A stretch of 5,546 nucleotides of DNA from an uncultured Gammaproteobacteria bacterium (GTDB lineage Bacteria; Pseudomonadota; Gammaproteobacteria; GCA-001735895). Position numbers and translations under genes: made by a program. Shown piece by piece: positions 1 through 5,546 of this stretch (within the stretch, counting starts at the first letter, position 1; each line of letters begins with the position of its first letter). The stretch spans positions 1 to 5,546 of the forward strand of contig CALJQI010000121.1 in the NCBI GenBank assembly GCA_937980285.1. Direction: 5' to 3'. The notes under the pieces were generated by a model, which made no database searches, had not been told where the DNA came from, and worked only from the letters and a program-made list of their open reading frames with translations.

Positions 1-1137
1 CTTGGCGTCGGTCTTGTAGATATCTTCCGGGTCGCCGGACAAGGCCACCCAGCGGAACGGTCCAATGCCCTTGCAAAATAGCGGGCGGATATAGGCCGGC
101 ACGAAACCGGGGAAATCAAACGCGTTTTCGACGCCCTGATCGAGGGCTTCCTGGCTAATATTGTTACCGTAATCGACGGTAGGTATCCCCTGGCCGTGAA
201 ATTCGAGCATCGCCCGTACGTGCACCGCCATCGACTTTCGCGCCTCGGCGGCAACGGTTTCAGGGTCGGTGGCGCGTTTCATTTCCCACTGCTCCATGCT
301 CCAGCCGATCGGCAGGTATCCGTTGACCGGGTCGTGCGCCGAGGTCTGATCGGTTACCAGGCTCGGCTTGACGCCGCGTTTTACCAGCTCGGGCAGAATT
401 TCACCGCCGTTGCCGAGCAGGCCGACCGACACGGCCTCGCCTTTGGCGCAGGCGTCGTCGATCATTTGCAGGGCTTCGTCGAGCGTGCCCGCGCGCTTGT
501 CGAGATACTTCGTACGCAAACGGAAATCAATACGCGCTTCATCGCATTCGATGCATAGAATGCTGTACCCGGCCATGGTCGCGGCCAGCGGCTGCGCACC
601 GCCCATGCCGCCGAGGCCCGAGGTCAGGATCCACTTACCGGCGGTGTCGCCGCCGAAGTGCTGGCGGCCGGCTTCGACGAAGGTTTCGTAGGTGCCCTGT
701 ACGATGCCCTGGCTGCCGATGTATATCCACGAACCCGCGGTCATCTGCCCGAACATCATCAGTCCCTTGCGATCGAGCTCGTTGAAATGCTCCCAGTTGG
801 CCCAGGCCGGCACCAGGTTGGAATTTGCGATAAGAACGCGCGGCGCGTCGACGTGGGTTTTGAAGACGCCGACGGGTTTGCCGGACTGTATCAACAGGCT
901 TTCGTCGTCGTTCAATTCCCTAAGACACTCTAATATCTTGTCGTAGCATTCCCAGTTGCGCGCGGCGCGGCCGATACCGCCGTATACGATCAGCTGTTCC
1001 GGTTTTTCGGCGACCTCGGGGTCGAGGTTGTTCTGGATCATGCGGTAAGGCGCTTCGGTGAGCCAGCTTTTGCAGCTCAATTCGCTGCCGCGCGGTGCGC
1101 GGATCTTGCGGCTGTTGTCGGTTCTGTCTAAAGGCAT
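1..1137 (-). CDS. hutU: Urocanate hydratase (urocanase), N-terminal 379 residues, cut by window edge
   Basis: HutU converts urocanate to 4-imidazolone-5-propionate in the cytoplasm, using tightly bound NAD+ as an electrophile; it is the second step of histidine breakdown. The reverse-strand frame is open from the ATG at 1137 to base 1, giving 379 of roughly 555 residues usual for the family. The N-terminus (IRAPRG, then SWLTEAPYRM) is typical. Further family signatures are VYGGIGRAARNWECYD (about 51-66), QMTAGSWIYIGSQGIVQGTYE, the glycine-rich NAD-binding stretch GLGGMGGAQ (174-182), VTDQTSAHDP, and FDFPGFVPAYIRPLFC followed by GPFRWVALSGDPEDIY close to the edge. The catalytic cysteine region (GLPARICW in relatives) lies beyond the window. 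The start is supported by a GAGGAA ribosome site 6 nt upstream. It is the third gene of the leftward hutI-hutC-hutU unit, 23 nt after hutC. No frameshift is seen. Identification is very secure. Confidence 0.97.
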   Translation of the reverse strand, partial: MPLDRTDNSRKIRAPRGSELSCKSWLTEAPYRMIQNNLDPEVAEKPEQLIVYGGIGRAARNWECYDKILECLRELNDDESLLIQSGKPVGVFKTHVDAPRVLIANSNLVPAWANWEHFNELDRKGLMMFGQMTAGSWIYIGSQGIVQGTYETFVEAGRQHFGGDTAGKWILTSGLGGMGGAQPLAATMAGYSILCIECDEARIDFRLRTKYLDKRAGTLDEALQMIDDACAKGEAVSVGLLGNGGEILPELVKRGVKPSLVTDQTSAHDPVNGYLPIGWSMEQWEMKRATDPETVAAEARKSMAVHVRAMLEFHGQGIPTVDYGNNISQEALDQGVENAFDFPGFVPAYIRPLFCKGIGPFRWVALSGDPEDIYKTDAK

Positions 1138-1143
1138 TTGAGG

Positions 1144-1149
1144 TTCCTC
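1144..1149 (-). promoter_or_regulatory. Ribosome binding site of hutU (GAGGAA)
   Basis: On the minus strand GAGGAA lies 6 nt before the hutU ATG, inside the 23-nt hutC-hutU gap. It fits the anti-Shine-Dalgarno sequence well and fixes the hutU start at 1137. It lies within the small inverted repeat TGAGG-TT-CCTCA (1139-1150), probably by chance. Confidence 0.75.
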
Positions 1150-1160
1150 ATACTGTGTGC

Positions 1161-1922
1161 TTAGCGCAGTTGATATTCGTCAGTGGCATAACGCGCGCCG
1201 AGTTCATAGCGATCCCCGGGGTAGGTTAATGTCACGTAGGTAACGACCTGCTCGTCTTTCCAGGTACGCCGAGTCAGTTGCAGACAGGGCTGGCCGTCCG
1301 CCATCGTCAGCAATTCGCGCGTCTGCTGGTCGGGCAGGATCGCGCGCACGCGGTGTTCCATCTCGTCGGGCTTGAACTGCTGCAGCAGGTAGGCGGTCGA
1401 CGTCATGCGGGTAAAATCCTGGTTGATAAAGTCGGGCATCGCCGCCGGATTGACGTAGCGCGATTCGAGCTGCAGCGGCAGTTCGTCCTGGTAGTGCACC
1501 GCGCGCAGGCGGTACAGCGTGGCGCCCTCGTCGAGCTGCATCAGCTCGGTGACGGTCGGGCTGGCGTAAACCGACTCGAGGCTCAACACCTTCGACGCGT
1601 GGCTTGCGCCGCTATTTTCGATTTCGAGCGCGATGTCCTGCAGCTCGATCAGGCTGGCGTGGCGCGGCTGCTCGGCGACGAAGGATCCGAGACCGTGCAC
1701 CCGCTTGATCAGCCCGGCCTGGGTCAGTTCGCGCAACGCGCGGTTTATCGTCATGCGGCTGACGTCGAGTGCCACCACCAGGTCGTTTTCAGATGGCAGT
1801 TTCTGTCCCGCCCTCCACTCGCCGCTGGCGATGCGATCCTCGATCGCCTGCTTGATCTGGTGGTAAATCGGCTCCGGCGCCGACTTGTTGATATCGTCGA
1901 AACAGTCGATCAGCGCGCTCAT
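1161..1922 (-). CDS. hutC: Histidine utilisation repressor, GntR family with UTRA domain
   Basis: HutC is the cytoplasmic transcriptional repressor of hut genes; in studied relatives urocanate binding releases it from DNA. The 253-residue protein has an N-terminal GntR winged helix-turn-helix at about residues 18-84 (PIYHQIKQAIEDRI, then GQKLPSENDL, then VSRMTINRALRELTQAGLI and the wing VHGLGSFVAEQ). A UTRA ligand-binding domain follows from about 90 to 245, including YRLRAVHYQDELPLQLESRY and the C-terminal TYPGDRYELGARYA typical of HutC. The frame is open further upstream to 2024, but the ATG at 1922 is chosen: it gives the usual length, has GAGGGG 5 nt upstream, and overlaps the hutI stop as ATGA, which suggests translational coupling. 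Placement between hutI and hutU means it probably controls its own transcription from the operator at 3160-3179. Other UTRA regulators resemble it, but the hut context settles the name. Confidence 0.95.
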   Translation of the reverse strand: MSALIDCFDDINKSAPEPIYHQIKQAIEDRIASGEWRAGQKLPSENDLVVALDVSRMTINRALRELTQAGLIKRVHGLGSFVAEQPRHASLIELQDIALEIENSGASHASKVLSLESVYASPTVTELMQLDEGATLYRLRAVHYQDELPLQLESRYVNPAAMPDFINQDFTRMTSTAYLLQQFKPDEMEHRVRAILPDQQTRELLTMADGQPCLQLTRRTWKDEQVVTYVTLTYPGDRYELGARYATDEYQLR

Positions 1923-3142
1923 GACAGCCCCTCGCTGTTTCGCCAGCGTCCCGCCTGCATGACAGCCGCGCAGGGATTGACGCCGACCCGGTAGCTCAGC
2001 ATCGACGGGCGCTCGACATCCCACAACACGATATCGGCCTGCTTGCCGACTTCCAGCGACCCGATTTCACGCTCCATTCCGAGCGCCCTGGCGGCGTTAA
2101 TCGTCACCCCGCGCAGCGCCTCTGCCGGGGTCAGGCGGAACAGTGTGCAAGCCATGTTCATGATCAACAACAGGGAGTGCAGCGGCGAACTGCCAGGGTT
2201 GGCGTCGGTCGCCAGCGCCATCGGCACTCGCTGCTCGCGCAGGGCGGCAACCGGCGGCATCTGGTTTTCGCGCAGCACGTAAAAGGCGCCCGGCAGCAGT
2301 ACCGCCACCGTACCGGCGGCGGCCAGGCTGGCGACATCTTCAACAGCCAGGTATTCGATATGGTCCACCGAAAGCGCACCGCGTTTCGCCGCCATCACCG
2401 CGCCGCCGAGATCGCTTAGCTGTTCGACATGTGCTTTTACCGGCAACCCCAGCTGCTGCGCACGCGCCAGAACCCGCTCGCCCTGCTCGACATCGAAGGC
2501 GATCGATTCGATAAACACATCGACCGCATCGACCAGGCCCTCGGCATGCGCGCGCGGTAGCATCTCCTCGCACAGCAGCGCGATGTAGTCGTCGGCGCGC
2601 CCGTCGTACTCGGGCGGTAGCGCGTGCGCGCCGAGAAAGGTTTTGCGCACGCGCAGGCCAAGCTCGCTTTCGAGTTTCGCCGCCACGCGTAGCATCTTGA
2701 TTTCATTATCGCTGTCGAGGCCGTAACCCGACTTGATTTCGAGCGTTGTCACACCCTCGTCCATCAACGCCTTGACCCGCGGTAGCGTCTCGTCGAACAG
2801 GGTTTGCTCGCTGGCGGCGCGGGTGGCATTTACCGTCGATACGATGCCACCGCCGCGGGCTGCGATTTCGGCGTAACTCGCGCCCTCGAGGCGCAATTCG
2901 AACTCGTCGGCCCGATCGCCGGCGTAAACCAGGTGGGTATGGCAGTCGATCAGTCCGGGAGTCAGCAGCCGGTTGCGGCAATCGATGACCTCGTCCGCAT
3001 CCCTCGCCGATCGCTCGTCGCTGTTTCCTATCCAGGCGATGCCGTCGCCGTCCACCAGCAACGCGGCTTGCCGCTGCAGCCCGTATCCGGATTCGTCTCG
3101 CATCGAAGCGAGAGTTGCGTTGGTAAACAGAGTTCGAGACAT
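1919..3142 (-). CDS. hutI: Imidazolonepropionase
   Basis: HutI hydrolyses 4-imidazolone-5-propionate to N-formimino-L-glutamate, the third step of histidine breakdown, in the cytoplasm. The 407-residue length is normal for this metal-dependent amidohydrolase family. Visible signatures are the metal-binding HxH in IDCHTHLVYAGDR (H68, H70), GGGIVSTV (98-104), KSGYGLD (137-143), KAHVEQLS (H238 as likely metal ligand, E240), VDHIEYL (H261) and ATDANPGSSP (D313 as likely metal ligand). The N-terminus (SRTLFTNATLASM) aligns with the usual family start, so the ATG at 3142 is kept although no convincing Shine-Dalgarno sequence precedes it. It is the first gene of the leftward unit; its TGA stop overlaps the hutC start by 4 bp. 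Its 5' end faces the HutC operator, 17 nt away. No defect is seen. Confidence 0.97.
   Translation of the reverse strand: MSRTLFTNATLASMRDESGYGLQRQAALLVDGDGIAWIGNSDERSARDADEVIDCRNRLLTPGLIDCHTHLVYAGDRADEFELRLEGASYAEIAARGGGIVSTVNATRAASEQTLFDETLPRVKALMDEGVTTLEIKSGYGLDSDNEIKMLRVAAKLESELGLRVRKTFLGAHALPPEYDGRADDYIALLCEEMLPRAHAEGLVDAVDVFIESIAFDVEQGERVLARAQQLGLPVKAHVEQLSDLGGAVMAAKRGALSVDHIEYLAVEDVASLAAAGTVAVLLPGAFYVLRENQMPPVAALREQRVPMALATDANPGSSPLHSLLLIMNMACTLFRLTPAEALRGVTINAARALGMEREIGSLEVGKQADIVLWDVERPSMLSYRVGVNPCAAVMQAGRWRNSEGLS
1928..1933 (-). promoter_or_regulatory. Ribosome binding site of hutC (GAGGGG), inside the hutI 3' end
   Basis: GAGGGG on the minus strand sits 5 nt before the ATG at 1922 and lies within the last codons of hutI. 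It decides the hutC start against the longer in-frame extension to 2024 and fits coupled translation across the ATGA overlap. Confidence 0.7.
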
Positions 3143-3164
3143 TAGACGAGCTGTGGCCTATACT
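3136..3164 (+). promoter_or_regulatory. Candidate sigma70-type promoter for hutFH
   Basis: A -35-like GAGACA (3136-3141, 4 of 6 matches to TTGACA) is separated by 17 nt from a good -10 element TATACT (3159-3164, 5 of 6). The -35 lies across the first codons of hutI. The -10 covers the left end of the HutC palindrome, so a bound repressor would block RNA polymerase. The predicted start near 3171 would leave a leader of about 58 nt before hutF. This was read by eye and is not proven. Confidence 0.45.
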
Positions 3165-3179
3165 TGTATATACAAGTAT
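3160..3179. promoter_or_regulatory. HutC operator, perfect 20-bp palindrome between divergent hut units
   Basis: The sequence ATACTTGTATATACAAGTAT is identical to its reverse complement over all 20 bases; symmetry breaks at the next pair (T at 3159, G at 3180). From memory, characterised HutC operators in enterobacteria and pseudomonads share a TGTA-N2-TACA core with CTTG/CAAG flanks, which this site matches. Its symmetry suits a dimeric GntR regulator, and hutC lies in the adjacent operon. It sits in the only substantial noncoding stretch and overlaps candidate promoters in both directions, so a single site could repress hutICU and hutFH together. Assignment to HutC is an inference from family knowledge and context; the palindrome is seen directly. 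Confidence 0.88.
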
Positions 3180-3206
3180 GTTACGCTGGTTTTCTTTCAA
3201 ACGCAA
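3178..3206 (-). promoter_or_regulatory. Candidate sigma70-type promoter for hutICU
   Basis: On the minus strand a -35-like TTGCGT (3201-3206, 4 of 6) is 17 nt from a -10-like TAACAT (3178-3183, 4 of 6), which touches the right end of the HutC palindrome. The predicted start is near 3171, leaving a leader of about 29 nt before hutI. The match is modest, and other -10 hexamers within the AT-rich palindrome are possible. Confidence 0.3.
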
Positions 3207-3217
3207 CACGGCCTCAC

Positions 3218-3222
3218 GGAAA
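3218..3222 (+). promoter_or_regulatory. Weak ribosome binding site of hutF (GGAAA)
   Basis: GGAAA lies 6 nt before the ATG at 3229. It is a weak but correctly spaced Shine-Dalgarno sequence and supports 3229 over the upstream in-frame ATG at 3178, which lies inside the operator and has no such site. Confidence 0.5.
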
Positions 3223-3228
3223 CCGGGT

Positions 3229-4593
3229 ATGACGACAAAAATCTGGGCCTCTTCGGCGCTACTGGCCAGCGGCTGGGCCGAGGCGGTCGAAATCATTATC
3301 GACGCCAATGGCGATATCGCGTCGATTACGCCGAATTCGGCCTATGATTCGGGCGATCGCGCCGAAGTCCTGCTGGCGGCGATTCCGAACCTGCACTCGC
3401 ATGCGCACCAGCGCGCGATGGCGGGCCTGGGTGAACGCGCCGGTGACAGCGAGGACAGCTTCTGGACCTGGCGCAAGGTGATGTATCACTATCTCGAACG
3501 CATTCAGCCCGAACACCTGTTCCATATCGCGTCGCAGCTATACCTCGAAATGCTCAAGTCGGGCTACAGCTGCGTCGGCGAATTCCAGTACCTTCACCAT
3601 GATATCGACGGCAACGCCTACGCCAACCCCGCCGAAATGAGCCTGCAGTGCCTGCAGGCGGCGCGCGCCGTCGGCCTCGGCTTTACCGCGCTGCCGGTTT
3701 TGTACCGCTATGGCGGGTTCGGCGGGGCCGCGTCAGTCGACGGGCAAAAGCGATTCATCAACGACGGCGAAGGTTTTATCGAGATCGTCAAAACGCTGCA
3801 AAAAGCGACCGCCGGCGATGCCAATGCGTCGGTCGGCATCGCGCCGCATTCGTTGCGCGCAATCGATCACGAGCTGCTAACTGAAGTCATCAGCGGTGTC
3901 GGCGACATCGCGGCCATCCATATTCACATTGCCGAGCAAACCAGGGAAGTCGACGACTGTCTCGAGTGGTGCGGCCAGCGCCCGGTCGAGTGGCTAATGC
4001 GAAACTTCGAGGTGGATTCCAGCTGGTGCCTGGTTCACGCAACCCATCTGAACGACGCCGAGCTCAGCGCCATGGCCGGCAGCGGCTGCATTGCCGGCCT
4101 GTGCCCGACCACTGAGGCCAATCTCGGCGACGGATTTTTCAACGCGCCAGACTATCTCGCTCAAAACGGCCGCTGGGCGATCGGCTCGGACAGCCATATA
4201 TCGGTCGACCCTGTGGAAGAGTTGCGCTGGCTCGAATACGGCATGCGCCTGCAGACCCGGCGACGCAACGTACTGGCCTCGCCGACCGTGGCCAACACCG
4301 GCCGCAACCTGCTCGACGCGGCTCTGGCCGGCGGCGCCCAGGCTTGCGGGCGCAAGATCGGCAGCATCGCGCCGGGATATCGCGCCGACCTGCTGGCGCT
4401 CGATTGCGACCATGCGCGGCTTTACGGACGCCGGCAGGACGACCTCGTAGACAGCTGGATATTTTCCGGTAACGAAAACCTGGTGCGCGACGTATATATC
4501 GGCGGCAAAAAGCTGATCGTAAATGGTCACCATGCCGACGAGGAAACCATCGCGCAAAACTATCGCGCCACGCTCGATCAACTGGCCGGTTAG
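3229..4593 (+). CDS. hutF: Formimidoylglutamate deiminase
   Basis: HutF hydrolyses N-formimino-L-glutamate to N-formyl-L-glutamate plus ammonia, the fourth step of the five-step branch that ends with HutG. From the ATG at 3229 the protein has 454 residues, normal for this zinc amidohydrolase. The HxH metal ligands are H56 and H58 in NLHSHAHQRAM, with Q61 following. Other expected residues are R82 (TWRKVM), Y121 (EFQYLHH), H207 and R210 (APHSLRA), H233 and E236 (HIHIAEQ), H270/H273 (HATHL) and D321 (IGSDSHIS). This numbering agrees within one residue with what I recall for the Pseudomonas aeruginosa enzyme, supporting this start. The frame also opens at ATG 3178, but that adds 17 residues unlike the family (LRWFSFKRN...) and begins inside the HutC operator. 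It is the first gene of the rightward unit, 9 nt before hutH. Guanine deaminases and chlorohydrolase-like enzymes are related, but the motifs and context favour HutF. Confidence 0.96.
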   Translation: MTTKIWASSALLASGWAEAVEIIIDANGDIASITPNSAYDSGDRAEVLLAAIPNLHSHAHQRAMAGLGERAGDSEDSFWTWRKVMYHYLERIQPEHLFHIASQLYLEMLKSGYSCVGEFQYLHHDIDGNAYANPAEMSLQCLQAARAVGLGFTALPVLYRYGGFGGAASVDGQKRFINDGEGFIEIVKTLQKATAGDANASVGIAPHSLRAIDHELLTEVISGVGDIAAIHIHIAEQTREVDDCLEWCGQRPVEWLMRNFEVDSSWCLVHATHLNDAELSAMAGSGCIAGLCPTTEANLGDGFFNAPDYLAQNGRWAIGSDSHISVDPVEELRWLEYGMRLQTRRRNVLASPTVANTGRNLLDAALAGGAQACGRKIGSIAPGYRADLLALDCDHARLYGRRQDDLVDSWIFSGNENLVRDVYIGGKKLIVNGHHADEETIAQNYRATLDQLAG

Positions 4594-4596
4594 GAG
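4592..4596 (+). promoter_or_regulatory. Ribosome binding site of hutH (AGGAG) overlapping the hutF stop codon
   Basis: AGGAG begins in the hutF TAG stop and lies 6 nt before the GTG at 4603. It is a strong, well-spaced site that fixes the GTG start and suggests hutF and hutH are translated from one message. Confidence 0.8.
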
Positions 4597-4602
4597 ATAC
4601 TA

Positions 4603-5546
4603 GTGACGAAAGCTTTATTGCTAACCCCGGGCGCGACACGCCTGACCGAATTGCGGCATATTTACCGGCGCAACATGAGTGTGGACATCAACGAGGCCTG
4701 CAGGTCGCGCGTCGACGCCGCCGCCAAGGTAGTCGCCGAGGCGGCGCAAAACGACGAACCGGTTTATGGCATCAATACCGGCTTTGGCAAGCTCGCCTCC
4801 ACGCGTATCCCGGCTGACCAGACCTCGCAACTGCAGCGCAACCTGATCCTGTCGCACTGCTGCGGTGTCGGCACGCCGTTACCGCATTCGGTAGTGCGGC
4901 TGATCATCGTTCTCAAGATGCTGTCGCTCGGGCGCGGCGCTTCCGGCGTGCGCTGGCAAATCATCGAGCGCCTGCAAATCATGTTGCGCCTCGACATGAT
5001 CCCGCTGATTCCGGGCCAGGGTTCGGTCGGAGCTTCCGGCGACCTGGCGCCGCTGGCACACCTGACCGCGGCCATGATCGGCGAGGGTCACGTATTCTTT
5101 CGCGACGACAAGATGCCGGCCGCGCAGGCGCTCAAACTGGCCGGGCTGGAGCCGCTGGAGCTCGGGCCCAAGGAAGGCCTGGGCATGATCAACGGCACCC
5201 AGGTATCGACCGCGCTGGCGCTCGCCGGCATGTTCGACGCCTGGAACCTGGCGCAGGCCACGCTGGTCTCGGGCGCGCTGACCACCGATGCCCTGATGGG
5301 CTCGACACGCCCGTTCCGTTCAGAAATCCACGCCCTGCGCGGACTGCCCGGACAGATCGACGCGGCGCAGTGCCTTAGGACGTTGCTCGATGGCTCCCAA
5401 ATCCGCGAGTCGCACCGCGTGGATGACGAGCGCGTGCAGGATCCCTACAGCATCCGCTGCCAGCCGCAGGTGATGGGCGCCTGCCTCGACCAGTTTCGCC
5501 AGGTCGCGCAAACGCTCGAACTCGAGGCCAACGCGGTCACCGACAA
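4603..5546 (+). CDS. hutH: Histidine ammonia-lyase (histidase), N-terminal 314 residues, cut by window edge
   Basis: HutH removes ammonia from L-histidine to give urocanate, the first step of the pathway and the source of the inducer of HutC. From the GTG at 4603 the frame is open to the window end, 314 of about 510 residues. The Ala-Ser-Gly triad that cyclises into the MIO electrophile is present at 144-146 in GSVGASGDLAPLAH. Other active-site residues are visible: Y55 (YGINTGFG), H85 (LSHCCG), N197 (GMINGTQ), Q279, Y282 and R285 (QDPYSIRCQPQ). All sit exactly two residues later than the Pseudomonas putida positions as I recall them, which supports the start and the absence of indels. The GTG start has AGGAG 6 nt upstream overlapping the hutF stop. 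Phenylalanine and tyrosine ammonia-lyases share the fold, but SHCCG and the hut context point to histidase. Confidence 0.97.
   Translation, partial: MTKALLLTPGATRLTELRHIYRRNMSVDINEACRSRVDAAAKVVAEAAQNDEPVYGINTGFGKLASTRIPADQTSQLQRNLILSHCCGVGTPLPHSVVRLIIVLKMLSLGRGASGVRWQIIERLQIMLRLDMIPLIPGQGSVGASGDLAPLAHLTAAMIGEGHVFFRDDKMPAAQALKLAGLEPLELGPKEGLGMINGTQVSTALALAGMFDAWNLAQATLVSGALTTDALMGSTRPFRSEIHALRGLPGQIDAAQCLRTLLDGSQIRESHRVDDERVQDPYSIRCQPQVMGACLDQFRQVAQTLELEANAVTD

Noticed and set aside
1139..1150. Inverted repeat TGAGG-TT-CCTCA before hutU as a regulatory hairpin or second operator
   Set aside because: The arms are only 5 bp, giving at best a 4-bp stem in RNA, and the sequence does not resemble the HutC site. 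The purine half is simply the ribosome site.
1278..1994. Long plus-strand open frame of 238 codons opposite hutC
   Set aside because: It is the antisense shadow of hutC and hutI in GC-rich DNA, with arginine/histidine/leucine-rich composition and no recognisable domain.
1923..2024. N-terminal extension of HutC by 34 residues to the ATG at 2024
   Set aside because: The extension lies wholly within hutI coding sequence, is not like GntR N-termini, and the ATG at 1922 has a good ribosome site and gives the usual protein length.
3154..3168. Possible sigma54 promoter, TGGCCTATACTTGTA, before hutF
   Set aside because: Some pseudomonad hut promoters use sigma54, but here the spacing between the GG and the second element is one base short and the GC of the -12 element is GT. 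Sigma54 spacing is strict.
3143..3228. CRP-type site (TGTGA-N6-TCACA) in the central control region
   Set aside because: Only isolated half-like pieces (CTGTGG, CCTCACG) are present, far from the correct spacing.
2706..3308. 200-codon minus-strand frame overlapping hutI and crossing the control region
   Set aside because: It is out of frame with hutI over most of its length, is arginine-rich in the overlapping part, and would run through the operator; it looks like a shadow frame.
3994..4581. 195-codon minus-strand frame opposite hutF
   Set aside because: It is the complement of a clearly conserved hutF coding region and shows no family signature of its own.

Overview
The window is a chromosomal segment carrying most of a histidine-utilisation (hut) locus. 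Protein sequences, the GC-rich composition with strong GC bias at third positions, and the HutC/HutF style of the pathway suggest a Gammaproteobacterium or a close relative within Pseudomonadota. The proteins look closest to Pseudomonas-type Hut enzymes, but I cannot name a genus. No mobile element, RNA gene, CRISPR array or foreign-looking block is visible, and nearly every base is coding.

Layout: two divergent transcription units leave a central control region of about 86 bp (3143-3228). The leftward unit (minus strand) is hutI (imidazolonepropionase, 1919-3142), then hutC (GntR/UTRA repressor, 1161-1922, overlapping hutI by 4 bp as ATGA), then hutU (urocanate hydratase, 1-1137, its C-terminal part outside the window). 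The rightward unit is hutF (formiminoglutamate deiminase, 3229-4593), then hutH (histidine ammonia-lyase, GTG start at 4603, its last third outside the window). Between the two units lies a perfect 20-bp palindrome (3160-3179) with the TGTATATACA core expected of a HutC operator. Plausible sigma70-type promoters for both directions overlap its two ends.

How the genes work together: HutH deaminates L-histidine to urocanate. HutU hydrates urocanate to 4-imidazolone-5-propionate. HutI opens the ring to N-formimino-L-glutamate. HutF removes ammonia to give N-formyl-L-glutamate. The last step of this five-step branch (HutG, giving formate and glutamate) is not in the window, nor is a histidine transporter. 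HutC, which in studied relatives is released by urocanate, probably represses both units, its own gene included, from the single central operator.

All five reading frames are intact and the visible catalytic residues are present. The locus is a well-known system. The points that deserve a second look are the central operator with its overlapping opposed promoters and the start-site choices it decides, rather than a new gene system.
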